Shown: in pieces, positions 1 through 6,142 of the stretch | How the letters are laid out: each line of letters starts with the position of its first letter | Position numbering within the stretch: the first letter of the stretch is position 1 | Source: an uncultured Oscillibacter sp. | GTDB lineage: Bacteria > Bacillota > Clostridia > Oscillospirales > Oscillospiraceae | Length of the DNA stretch: 22,763 nucleotides | Direction of reading: 5' to 3' | Assembly (NCBI GenBank): GCA_900548505.1 | Contig: URKI01000035.1 | Coordinates: forward strand, 1 to 22,763 | Translations under genes and position numbers: made by a program | Notes under the pieces: model-generated | Database searches by the model: none | What the model saw: only the letters and a program-made list of their open reading frames with translations | Told to the model about the DNA's origin: nothing

Positions 1-48
1 CGAGATAGGCTCCGGTCTCGTGGGCTCGGAGATGTGTATAAGAGACAG
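1..48 (+). other. Illumina Nextera adapter and i7 index (artefact)
   Basis: Not biological sequence. Positions 15-48 match the Nextera read-2 transposase adapter, and 30-48 are the 19-base Tn5 mosaic end (AGATGTGTATAAGAGACAG). Positions 1-6 (CGAGAT) match the end of the P7 flow-cell primer. The 8 bases between (7-14, AGGCTCCG) sit exactly where an i7 index belongs; their reverse complement CGGAGCCT is, from memory, Nextera XT index N720. The order P7-index-adapter is complete, so this is an untrimmed read end that was assembled into the contig. Confidence 0.97.
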
Positions 49-220
49 GAATAGCAACACCTCTCATTGGGAAGCACAGCAAGCGGACGGCACAGCGGGT
101 TTTGTCTGATCCACCCGGTGCGCGGGCGGCTCCGTATGATCCTCGCGGAGCCGCCCCGGACCGTCCCAGGCCGCAGATGAGTTCCCGCCGGAAGCGGCGG
201 ACAGAAAGGAAGAATCCTGT
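49..220. other. Contig-edge intergenic stretch with GC hairpin
   Basis: No gene is visible. The clearest structure is an 11-bp perfect hairpin, 124-134 pairing with 146-156 (11-nt loop). No T-tract follows it, so it may be leader structure for the flavodoxin mRNA or the end of a lost upstream gene. I see no convincing promoter hexamers; the flavodoxin promoter is either weak or lies in the missing upstream sequence. The flavodoxin Shine-Dalgarno (AAAGGAAG, about 206-213) closes the region. Confidence 0.5.
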
Positions 221-652
221 ATGAATCAAATCGCCATTGTTTATTGGAGCGGTACCGGCAACACGGAGACCATGGCCCAGTGCATCGCCGAGGGCGTGAA
301 GGAAGCCGGCGGCCAGGCGCAGCTGCTTGGTCCGGGAGAATTTTCCGCCGACCGTTTTTCTGAGTTTTCCGCCGTGGCGTTCGGCTGCTCCGCTATGGGC
401 GCCGAACAGCTGGAAGAAGCGGAGTTCGAGCCCATGTTCTCCTCTGTGGAGGGCGCGCTGGGCGGTAAGAAGATCGCACTGTTCGGGTCCTATGGCTGGG
501 GCGACGGCCAGTGGATGCGGGACTGGTGCGCCCGCTGCGAAGACGCTGGCGCCAATCTTTTTGAAGAAGAGGGCCTGATCGTCCACGAAGCGCCCGACGC
601 CCAGGGCCAGGAGGCCTGCCGGGAGCTGGGCCGCCAGCTGGCAGCCTGGTAA
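221..652 (+). CDS. Flavodoxin, short-chain
   Basis: Small FMN-binding electron carrier of the cytoplasm that can replace ferredoxin as a low-potential donor, typically when iron is scarce. The 143-residue length is that of short-chain flavodoxins. The phosphate-binding loop SGTGNT is at residues 10-15 right after the first beta strand (IAIVYW), the CSAMGAEQLEE loop at 56-66, and the second FMN-contacting loop GSYGWGDG at 89-96. Overall it closely resembles the Megasphaera elsdenii/clostridial flavodoxin as I recall it. AAAGGAAG lies 7 bases before the ATG. It is followed by two hairpins (665-681 and 717-742) and then the iron-uptake operon on the same strand. The neighbourhood fits an iron-limitation role, but no copy of the feo-type GTTAG dyad is visible upstream, so co-regulation is inference. 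The fold assignment is firm; the redox partner cannot be told. Confidence 0.95.
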   Translation: MNQIAIVYWSGTGNTETMAQCIAEGVKEAGGQAQLLGPGEFSADRFSEFSAVAFGCSAMGAEQLEEAEFEPMFSSVEGALGGKKIALFGSYGWGDGQWMRDWCARCEDAGANLFEEEGLIVHEAPDAQGQEACRELGRQLAAW

Positions 653-664
653 ATCTGCTGATCC

Positions 665-742
665 GTACGGCTGGGCCGTACTGGTTTGATACTTATCTCC
701 TTTTTCCCCTCATCTACCCCCGCACGGGTATCCGTGCGGGGG
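665..742 (+). terminator. Tandem hairpins after flavodoxin
   Basis: A first hairpin, GTACGGC (665-671) with GCCGTAC (675-681), has a 3-nt loop and is followed by a T-rich stretch (682-706). The second is an 11-bp perfect stem, 717-727 with 732-742, loop GTAT, with only a weak T-tract after it. Together they probably end the flavodoxin transcript, but neither is a textbook intrinsic terminator. Confidence 0.55.
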
Positions 743-804
743 CAACTCCTATATTCTGCAATCAATTTGTCTTAAAAGGCGAAAAACAGAGGGGAGCCTA
801 TTTT

Positions 805-820
805 AAAATTGGACAATTTT
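805..820. promoter_or_regulatory. AT-rich dyad upstream of the feo promoter
   Basis: AAAATTG (805-811) and CAATTTT (814-820) form a perfect 7-bp inverted repeat around a 2-nt centre, 42 bp upstream of the feo -35 box. The sequence stands out as AT-rich in a GC-rich genome. A protein-binding site is plausible; I have no family match for it. Confidence 0.3.
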
Positions 821-861
821 GCCAAAGTGTGCTGTAAATGAAGAAAATGGAAGACTGATGC

Positions 862-890
862 TTGACAGATGGAGTTAGTGATGGTAAACT
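862..890 (+). promoter_or_regulatory. Promoter of the feo operon
   Basis: TTGACA (862-867, perfect -35), 17-bp spacer, TAAACT (885-890, -10). The transcript should start near 897, some 75 bases before the first feoA. A degenerate copy of the operator motif (GTTAG at 874-878, then TAAAC at 885-889) lies between the two hexamers. Confidence 0.8.
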
Positions 891-903
891 CAACCTGCAA
901 TTG

Positions 904-921
904 AGTTAGAAACAACTAACT
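904..921. promoter_or_regulatory. Operator-like dyad 1 (GTTAG-N6-CTAAC), feo operon
   Basis: AGTTAG (904-909), AAACAA, CTAACT (916-921): a perfect 6-bp inverted repeat about 8-24 bases after the expected transcription start. The same GTTAG-N6-CTAAC layout recurs before feoB (1454-1469). Spacing and sequence resemble sites of DtxR-family metal-dependent repressors (half-site like TTAG/CTAA), which control iron uptake in many Gram-positives. The identity of the regulator is inference. An overlapping dyad, AACTCAA (887-893) with TTGAGTT (901-907), spans the start site. Confidence 0.6.
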
Positions 922-971
922 ATACAACGTATACCTGAGCGGGTATGTCAGACACAAAGGGGAGGACAGGA

Positions 972-1184
972 ATGATGCCGCTGACGATGGCAAAGACCGG
1001 AGAGCCGGTTACGATCCGAAAGATCACCGGAAAGGACGAGGTGCGGCTGCATCTGGCGGAGCTGGGCTTTGTGGTGGACAGTGAGGTGACCGTGGTGACG
1101 GAGATCGCCGGCAACCTGATCGTACAGGTGCGGGGCAGCCGGGTGGCGCTGAACGAGGCCATGGCCAACCGCATTATGATTTAA
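972..1184 (+). CDS. feoA: FeoA domain protein (first copy)
   Basis: Small cytoplasmic SH3-like beta-barrel protein that supports FeoB-driven iron(II) uptake. The 70 residues contain the family pattern MPLTMAKTGEP, then KITGKDEVRLHLAELGFV and the strand-rich tail ending in the RVALNEAMANRIMI segment. The start was placed at 972 because AGGGGAGG (958-965) sits 6 bases before it; ATG 975 is equally possible, and an in-frame ATG at 945 lacks a ribosome site. It is first in a four-gene feo operon, with a second FeoA 13 bases downstream. FeoA is known to bind or modulate FeoB, but its exact action is unsettled. The two copies differ considerably in sequence, so they may form a heteromer; that is inference. 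Confidence 0.93.
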   Translation: MMPLTMAKTGEPVTIRKITGKDEVRLHLAELGFVVDSEVTVVTEIAGNLIVQVRGSRVALNEAMANRIMI

Positions 1185-1197
1185 GGAGGAGAACGGA

Positions 1198-1419
1198 ATG
1201 AAAACACTCAAGGATGCAAAGGTAGGCCAGACGGTCACCGTGGCAAAGCTGCACGGGGAGGGCCCTGTGAAGCGCCGGATCATGGACATGGGCATCACCA
1301 AGGGCGTGGAGATCTTCGTGCGCAAGGTGGCGCCTCTGGGGGACCCCATGGAGCTGAATGTGCGGGGCTATGAGCTCAGCGTCCGCAAGGGCGACGCGGA
1401 GATGATCGAGGTCCTTTGA
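1198..1419 (+). CDS. feoA: FeoA domain protein (second copy)
   Basis: A second stand-alone FeoA of 73 residues. It carries the hallmark segment KRRIMDMGITKGVEI (residues 26-40), followed by KVAPLGDP and a closing strand with GYELSVRKGDAEMI. This copy is closer to the classic FeoA pattern than the first. AAGGAGG (1183-1189) overlaps the stop of the upstream copy and lies 8 bases before the ATG, so the two are probably co-translated. A short GC hairpin with a T-rich tail and a second operator-like dyad separate it from feoB, so feoA and feoB expression may be partly uncoupled. Confidence 0.95.
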   Translation: MKTLKDAKVGQTVTVAKLHGEGPVKRRIMDMGITKGVEIFVRKVAPLGDPMELNVRGYELSVRKGDAEMIEVL

Positions 1420-1422
1420 GAC

Positions 1423-1444
1423 GCGGCACGGGCCGCTTTTATTT
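1423..1444 (+). terminator. Possible attenuator between feoA and feoB
   Basis: GCGGC (1423-1427) pairs with GCCGC (1432-1436) around ACGG and is followed by TTTTATTT. It begins 4 bases after the feoA stop. The stem is short but entirely G:C, so partial termination is plausible; feoB would then depend on read-through or on the internal promoter just downstream. Confidence 0.45.
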
Positions 1445-1471
1445 GATACATGAGTTAGTGCAAACTAACAA
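1443..1471 (+). promoter_or_regulatory. Operator-like dyad 2 and weak internal promoter before feoB
   Basis: GTTAGT (1454-1459), GCAA, ACTAAC (1464-1469) is a perfect dyad with the same GTTAG-N6-CTAAC layout as the site at the operon start. It lies inside the spacer of a weak promoter candidate, TTGATA (1443-1448), 17 bp, TAACAA (1466-1471). A repressor bound here would block that promoter directly. The dyad is clear; the -10 is poor (3 of 6), so the promoter itself is uncertain. Confidence 0.5.
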
Positions 1472-1491
1472 TTTTCTGGAAGGAGAAAACC

Positions 1492-3696
1492 ATGGAAACG
1501 AAGATCGCATTGGCAGGCAATCCCAACTGCGGAAAAACGACGCTTTTCAACCAGCTGACCGGCTCCAACCAGTACGTGGGCAACTGGCCCGGCGTGACGG
1601 TGGAGAAGAAGGAGGGCCGCCTCAAGGGCCATAAGGACGTGATCATCCAGGATCTGCCGGGTATTTACTCCCTCTCTCCCTACACGCTGGAGGAGGTGGT
1701 GTCCCGGAACTATCTGGTGCGGGAGAAGCCGGACGCCATTTTGAATATCGTGGACGGCACCAACATCGAGCGCAACCTCTATCTGACCACCCAGCTCATT
1801 GAGCTGGGGCTGCCGGTGGTGGTGGCGGTGAACATGATCGACCTGGTGCGCCGCAACGGGGACCAGATCGACCTTGCCCGGCTGGGCCAGGCACTGGGCT
1901 GCCAGGTGGTGGAGATGAGCGCCCTCAAGGGCGAGGGCGGCATGGCCGCGGCGGAAAAGGCCGTAGAAGCCGCTTCTGCCGGACGGCGGGGCGAGCTGCC
2001 CCACGTGTTCACCGGCAGCGTGGAGCATGCCATCGCCCATATTGAGGAGTCCATTGCCGGGCTGGTGGATGAGGCGTATCTGCGCTGGTATGCCATCAAG
2101 ATCTTCGAGCGGGACGAGAAAGTGCTGGAGGAGCTGAAGCTCACCGACGAGCTGGCGGAACATCTGGAGGCCCACATCGCCGACTGCGAGGCGGAGCTGG
2201 ACGACGACGCCGAGAGCATCATCACCAACCAGCGCTATGCCTATATCAGCGGCGTGGTGGGTAAGGCCGTGCGGAAAAAGGCGGCGGCCCACAGCCTCTC
2301 CGTCTCCGACAAAATCGACCAGGTGGTCACCAACCGGGTGCTGGCCCTGCCTATTTTCGCGGGCGTCATGTTCCTGATCTACGCCATTGCCATGGGCGGT
2401 TGGAGCGTTTCCATCGGCACCCGGGCCACGGACTTTACCAACGACGTGATCTTCGGCCAATGGGTGCCGGGATTGTTCCACAGCCTGCTCACGGGACTTG
2501 GCGTGGCCGAGGGCACGTGGATGTACGGCCTCATCCAGGACGGCATCGTGGCGGGCGTCGGCGCCGTGCTGGGCTTTGTGCCCCAGATGCTGGTGCTGTT
2601 TTTGCTGCTGGCTGTGCTGGAGGACGTGGGCTACATGGCCCGTGTGGCCTTCATCATGGACCGGATCTTCCGGCGTTTCGGCCTGAGCGGCAAGAGCTTC
2701 ATTCCCATGCTGGTGGCCACCGGCTGCGGCGTTCCGGGCATCATGGCCTCCCGCACCATTGAGCAGGACCGGGACCGGAAGATGACCATCATGACCACCG
2801 GCTTCATCCCCTGCGGCGCCAAGATGCCCATCATCGGCCTGTTTGCCGGCGCCCTGTTCGGAAATTCCGCCTGGGTGGCCACCTCCGCCTACTTCATCGG
2901 CGTGGCGGCGGTCATCCTCTCCGGCATCATGCTCAAAAAGTTCAAGGCCTTTGCCGGTGAGCCGGCGCCCTTCGTCATGGAGCTGCCCGCCTACCATGCC
3001 CCCGCCGGCAGCAATGTGCTGCGGGCCACCTGGGAGCGGGGCTGGTCCTTCATCAAGCGGGCAGGCACGGTGATCCTGCTCTCCTCCATCGTGCTGTGGT
3101 TCCTCCAGGGCTACGGCTTTGTGGACGGCGTGTTCCAGGCGGTGGAGGACAACAACGACTCCCTGCTGGCCGTCATCGGCAACGCCATCGCGTGGATTTT
3201 CTATCCCCTGGGCTGGACCGGCCAGTGGGCCTGGAAGGCCGCCGTGGCCACGTTTACCGGCCTCATTGCCAAAGAAGAGGTGGTCAACACCTTCGGCGTT
3301 TTGTACCACTATGCCGGTGAGGTGGATCTGATGGACGATTCCAGCCCCATCTGGGCGCTGGTGGCGGCGGACTTCACTGCCCTGAGTGCCTACTCCTTCA
3401 TGATCTTCAACCTGCTGTGCGCGCCGTGCTTTGCGGCCATGGGCGCCATCAAACGGGAGATGAACAATCCCAAGTGGACGGCGGGCGCCATCGCCTACAT
3501 GTGCGGCTTTGCCTATGTGGTGTCCATGATCGTCTACCAGGTGGGCGGCCTGATTACCGGGGAAATTTCCTTCGGCGTCCTGCCTGCCGTGGCACTGGCG
3601 CTGCTGGCGATGATGATCTATCTGCTGGTGCGCCGGGGCTATCAGGGTGAAACGGAGCTGCGGCACCTGACTGCGGTGTCTGCGGCCAAGATGTAA
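1492..3696 (+). CDS. feoB: Ferrous iron transporter FeoB
   Basis: Inner-membrane iron(II) transporter with an N-terminal G domain. The 734 residues match typical FeoB length. The G domain shows G1 GNPNCGKT (9-16), switch I around GNWPGVTVEKKEG (30-42), G3 DLPG (54-57), G4 NMID (114-117) and G5 SALKG (143-147). A helical spacer domain (about 170-260) leads to the membrane part, which carries the two conserved Cys-containing gate segments GCGVPG (411-416) and CGAKMP (441-446). AAGGAG (1480-1485) is 6 bases before the ATG. FeoA genes lie upstream and the Cys-rich FeoB-associated peptide 16 bases downstream, the usual clostridial arrangement. Two operator-like dyads suggest metal-responsive control. 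No missing key residue was seen. Confidence 0.98.
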   Translation: METKIALAGNPNCGKTTLFNQLTGSNQYVGNWPGVTVEKKEGRLKGHKDVIIQDLPGIYSLSPYTLEEVVSRNYLVREKPDAILNIVDGTNIERNLYLTTQLIELGLPVVVAVNMIDLVRRNGDQIDLARLGQALGCQVVEMSALKGEGGMAAAEKAVEAASAGRRGELPHVFTGSVEHAIAHIEESIAGLVDEAYLRWYAIKIFERDEKVLEELKLTDELAEHLEAHIADCEAELDDDAESIITNQRYAYISGVVGKAVRKKAAAHSLSVSDKIDQVVTNRVLALPIFAGVMFLIYAIAMGGWSVSIGTRATDFTNDVIFGQWVPGLFHSLLTGLGVAEGTWMYGLIQDGIVAGVGAVLGFVPQMLVLFLLLAVLEDVGYMARVAFIMDRIFRRFGLSGKSFIPMLVATGCGVPGIMASRTIEQDRDRKMTIMTTGFIPCGAKMPIIGLFAGALFGNSAWVATSAYFIGVAAVILSGIMLKKFKAFAGEPAPFVMELPAYHAPAGSNVLRATWERGWSFIKRAGTVILLSSIVLWFLQGYGFVDGVFQAVEDNNDSLLAVIGNAIAWIFYPLGWTGQWAWKAAVATFTGLIAKEEVVNTFGVLYHYAGEVDLMDDSSPIWALVAADFTALSAYSFMIFNLLCAPCFAAMGAIKREMNNPKWTAGAIAYMCGFAYVVSMIVYQVGGLITGEISFGVLPAVALALLAMMIYLLVRRGYQGETELRHLTAVSAAKM

Positions 3697-3712
3697 CGGA
3701 AAGGAGCATACT

Positions 3713-3865
3713 ATGCCTCAGATGCTGGGCCAGGTCCTGGTTGGGCTGATCCTTATAGGCGTAGTGGCCCTGGCAGTGCGGTCGGTGTGGAAAAGTCACA
3801 AGGCCGGCGGGCACTGCTCGGGAGACTGCAGCCGCTGCGGCGGCGGATGCCATCACGGAAAGTAA
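3713..3865 (+). CDS. FeoB-associated Cys-rich membrane protein
   Basis: A 50-residue protein: an N-terminal membrane segment (about residues 5-22, rich in Leu, Val, Ile, Gly), then a basic stretch (VWKSHK), then a Cys-rich tail HCSGDCSRCGGGCHHGK with four Cys and three His. This is the FeoB-associated Cys-rich membrane protein family that follows feoB in many Firmicutes, where it may take the place of FeoC; its function is not established, though the tail looks metal-binding. AAGGAG (3701-3706) is 6 bases before the ATG, and the gene starts 16 bases after feoB. It is the last gene of the operon, closed by a strong terminator 10 bases after the stop. Confidence 0.92.
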   Translation: MPQMLGQVLVGLILIGVVALAVRSVWKSHKAGGHCSGDCSRCGGGCHHGK

Positions 3866-3875
3866 CCAGAAAAGG

Positions 3876-3907
3876 GCGGAGACACTGTGTGTCTCCGCTC
3901 TCTTTTT
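3876..3907 (+). terminator. Terminator of the feo operon
   Basis: Ten-base-pair stem, GCGGAGACAC (3876-3885) with GTGTCTCCGC (3889-3898), 3-nt loop, followed by TCTCTTTTT. A textbook intrinsic terminator on the plus strand. Confidence 0.92.
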
Positions 3908-3941
3908 AAAAAAATCCCCGCCCGGGAAAGTCCGGACGGGG
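3908..3941 (-). terminator. Terminator of serC
   Basis: On the minus strand, stem CCCCG (3937-3941) with CGGGG (3916-3920), one mismatch, then four more pairs (3932-3935 with 3922-3925), followed by ATTTTTTT (3915-3908). It lies 7 bases past the serC stop and faces the feo terminator. Confidence 0.85.
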
Positions 3942-3948
3942 AAAAGGG

Positions 3949-5037
3949 TCAGCCGTTGGCGGCTTCGTATTTCCGGAGGAAGGAGACCAGGGCCTCCACG
4001 CCCTCCTTGGGCATGGCGTTGTAAATAGAGGCCCGCAGACCGCCCACGCTCTTGTGGCCCTTGAGGTTATCAAAGCCGGCGGCCTTGGCAGCGGCCACCA
4101 CCTGGGCATCCTGCTCCTTGGAGGGGGAGACGAAGGGCACGTTCATCACAGAGCGGTCCTCGGAGCGGACGGAGCCGGTGAAGAAGCGGCTGGAATCCAG
4201 GAAGCGGTAGAGCACGTCGGCCTTTTCCTGGTTGCGCTGTGCGGCTGCCTCCAGTCCGCCGTGGGCGAGCAGGTACTTGAAGACCTTTCCGCAGCAGTAG
4301 ATGGCCCAGCAGTTGGGGGTATTGTACAGCGAGTCGTTGTCCGCGTGGACCGCGTAGCTGAGGTAGGTGGGCACAAAGTCCGGCAGGTCATGGCGGATGA
4401 GATCCTCCCGGATGATGACGATGGCCATGCCGGCGGGACCCACGTTTTTCTGCACACCGCCCCAGATAAGACCGTAGTCGCTGACGTTGCAGGGGCGGGA
4501 GAGGAACATAGAGGACTGATCGGAGACCAGCACATGGCCCTTGGTATCGGGCAGGGTGTGGTAGGTGGTGCCGTTGATGGTCTCGTTTTCGCAGATGTAG
4601 ACATAGTCGGCGTCCGCGGGGATGGCCAGGTCGGAGCAGTCCGGGATGTAGGAGAAGTTCCGGTCGGCGGAGGAGGCCACTACCTCTACCTTGCCGTATT
4701 TCCGGGCCTCGGCGATGGCCTTTTTGGACCATGCACCCGTCTCCACATAGCAGGCGGTGCCGTTTTTCATCAGGTTCATGGGCACCATGGCAAATTGCAG
4801 CGTGCCGCCGCCCTGGATGAACAGGACCTTATAGTTGTCGGGGATGCCCATGAGACGGCGCAGGTCTGCCTCGGCTTCTTCCCGGATCTGCTGGAAGACC
4901 TGGGATCGATGACTCATCTCCATCACGCACATGCCGCTTGCGCGGTAGTTGAGCATCTCGGCGGCGATCTCTTCCAGCACTTCCTCCGGCATCATGGCGG
5001 GGCCGGCAGAGAAGTTATAGGTGCGGCCGTACTTCAT
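3949..5037 (-). CDS. serC: Phosphoserine aminotransferase SerC
   Basis: PLP enzyme of L-serine synthesis that transfers the amino group of glutamate to 3-phosphohydroxypyruvate; a cytoplasmic homodimer. The protein is 362 residues, the usual SerC length. Marks: YNFSAGPAMMP near the N-terminus, EMSHRS (about 40-45), GGGTLQFAMVPMN phosphate/PLP loop (about 77-89), and the Schiff-base lysine in GGVQKNVGPAG (K197 from the chosen start). The start at 5037 is preferred because AGAGGAG lies 9 bases before it; the in-frame ATG 9 bases earlier (5046) directly abuts the ribosome site. It is a single-gene unit: serA is not adjacent on either side. It has its own promoter (TTGATT-18-TATACT) with a palindrome in the leader, and its own terminator. 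Confidence 0.97.
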   Translation of the reverse strand: MKYGRTYNFSAGPAMMPEEVLEEIAAEMLNYRASGMCVMEMSHRSQVFQQIREEAEADLRRLMGIPDNYKVLFIQGGGTLQFAMVPMNLMKNGTACYVETGAWSKKAIAEARKYGKVEVVASSADRNFSYIPDCSDLAIPADADYVYICENETINGTTYHTLPDTKGHVLVSDQSSMFLSRPCNVSDYGLIWGGVQKNVGPAGMAIVIIREDLIRHDLPDFVPTYLSYAVHADNDSLYNTPNCWAIYCCGKVFKYLLAHGGLEAAAQRNQEKADVLYRFLDSSRFFTGSVRSEDRSVMNVPFVSPSKEQDAQVVAAAKAAGFDNLKGHKSVGGLRASIYNAMPKEGVEALVSFLRKYEAANG

Positions 5038-5065
5038 TGTTTGCATCTCCTCTCATGATTTTGGC

Positions 5066-5079
5066 TCTGGTGAACCAGA
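5066..5079. promoter_or_regulatory. Palindrome in the serC leader
   Basis: TCTGGT (5066-5071), GA, ACCAGA (5074-5079): perfect 6-bp arms, placed at about +2 to +15 of the serC transcript. Position and symmetry fit an operator of a dimeric repressor. No regulator is encoded next to it. Confidence 0.4.
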
Positions 5080-5087
5080 TTGGATTC

Positions 5088-5117
5088 AGTATACGCCAGC
5101 GCCCGGGAAAGAATCAA
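5088..5117 (-). promoter_or_regulatory. Promoter of serC
   Basis: Minus strand: TTGATT (-35, plus-strand 5112-5117), 18-bp spacer, TATACT (-10, plus-strand 5088-5093). Start of transcription is expected near 5081, about 45 bases before the ATG. Confidence 0.75.
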
Positions 5118-5139
5118 CGGATAATTCCACCGCATCGCC

Positions 5140-5160
5140 TGCCGCCCCGGCGGGGCGGCA
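5140..5160. other. GC hairpin between divergent promoters
   Basis: TGCCGCCCC (5140-5148) pairs with GGGGCGGCA (5152-5160) around GGC. It sits between the serC promoter and the 5203 promoter on the opposite strand, outside both transcripts, with no T-tract on either side. Purpose unknown; it may just be genome-style GC repeat. Confidence 0.35.
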
Positions 5161-5202
5161 TTATGCAAAACAACAGGAATGAGAAAACGCAGGTGGGAAA
5201 AC

Positions 5203-5231
5203 TTGAAATTTTAACGGGATTTTCATATAAT
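5203..5231 (+). promoter_or_regulatory. Promoter of the E2-like/CLC operon
   Basis: TTGAAA (5203-5208), 17-bp spacer, TATAAT (5226-5231, perfect -10). The short leader (about 55 bases) leaves no room for a fluoride riboswitch before the first gene. Confidence 0.88.
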
Positions 5232-5293
5232 ATTACCATCTATGTGTATGGATGTGTTTGGAGAGAAACGGAACAGGAAGGGGAGGGAGAGAC

Positions 5294-6142
5294 ATGCGCG
5301 CAGACGGAACACGGGTCCGGGGACTGAGTCCCATCGTGCAGGCACTGCCCTACATCATGCCGCGCCGATATGACGCACAGAACTGGGCCAACGACTATGC
5401 CGACGAGAATATCCTGCGGGATTATATCCGGCAAAAGCGCCGGGAGGGGCAGGCGGTTACCCATATGAGCGTGCTAGCGGCGGCCTATTACAAGGCGGCG
5501 CTGGAAAACCCCAAGCTGAACTATTTTGTAGTCAACCGCAAGGTATACTGCCGCAATCACTTCTGCTTCAGCTTCGTCATCCTCAAGACCCGCGCGGATG
5601 GCACGCCGGATGAGACGGTCATCAAGATCTTCCTCCAGCCGGAGGATACGGTATTCACCATCAGCCAGCGGGTGCGGGATGCCATCCGCCGCAACCTGGT
5701 GGCGACCCACAATAACCGCACGGACCGGTTTGCCAACATGGCCTTTTCCATCCCGGGCCTTGCCCGGCTGGTGTTCGGCCTTGCATACCATCTGGACCAA
5801 CACGGGCTGCTGCCCCGCCGGATCATCGACCTGAGCCCTTTCCATACCAGCGTATTCATCACGAACCTGGCCTCCATCAACACCAGCTACATCTACCACC
5901 ACTGCTATGAGTTCGGCACCACCAGCGTGTTTTTGTGCATGGGCAAGCCTGTGCCCGATCCGCTGGTGCCGGGCAAGCGGCGCATGCCGCTGGGCGTGGT
6001 CATGGACGAGCGGATCGCTACGGGCATCGAATACTCCCGCTTTTTTGCGGCGTTCGGCCGGTATCTGCGGGACCCGGCCTGCCTGGAGCGGCGGCTGGAC
6101 GGAGGCGGGGAAGCGGTACAGGAGGAGAAGATGACGGTATGA
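5294..6142 (+). CDS. E2-type acyltransferase-fold protein without catalytic residues
   Basis: 282 residues related to the catalytic domain of 2-oxoacid dehydrogenase E2 / chloramphenicol acetyltransferase fold, but without lipoyl or E1/E3-binding domains. The C-terminal segment RMPLGVVMDERIATGIEYSRFF (split as RMPLGVV and MDERIATG at 237-244) aligns with the E2 hallmark DHRxxDG. Here the catalytic His is Glu239 and the second Asp is Thr243, while the first Asp, the Arg and the Gly remain. Classic acyl transfer by this site is therefore unlikely. SPFHTSVFITNLASIN (about 181-196) resembles the E2 substrate-channel strand. Start 5294 is chosen over the in-frame ATG at 5252 because AAGGGGAGGG (5278-5287) precedes it. 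The stop overlaps the CLC start by ATGA, so the two are translationally coupled; a role linked to the channel is inference. The family assignment is moderately sure. Confidence 0.75.
   Translation: MRADGTRVRGLSPIVQALPYIMPRRYDAQNWANDYADENILRDYIRQKRREGQAVTHMSVLAAAYYKAALENPKLNYFVVNRKVYCRNHFCFSFVILKTRADGTPDETVIKIFLQPEDTVFTISQRVRDAIRRNLVATHNNRTDRFANMAFSIPGLARLVFGLAYHLDQHGLLPRRIIDLSPFHTSVFITNLASINTSYIYHHCYEFGTTSVFLCMGKPVPDPLVPGKRRMPLGVVMDERIATGIEYSRFFAAFGRYLRDPACLERRLDGGGEAVQEEKMTV

Noticed and set aside
945..971. Longer feoA starting at ATG 945
   Set aside because: The ribosome site AGGGGAGG at 958-965 would lie inside it and nothing suitable lies before 945; family members begin at the MPL segment.
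1465..3666. Open minus-strand frame of 733 codons opposite feoB
   Set aside because: His/Gln/Gly/Asp-rich translation without domains, a shadow of strongly biased codon use. The feoB frame is certain.
5047..5140. T-box or serine riboswitch before serC
   Set aside because: The leader from the predicted start is only about 45 bases and has no T-box motif.
5232..5293. Fluoride riboswitch upstream of the CLC-F-type operon
   Set aside because: Looked for because such channels often have one. The leader is only about 55 bases and lacks the conserved GGNGATGG and CTGATG elements.
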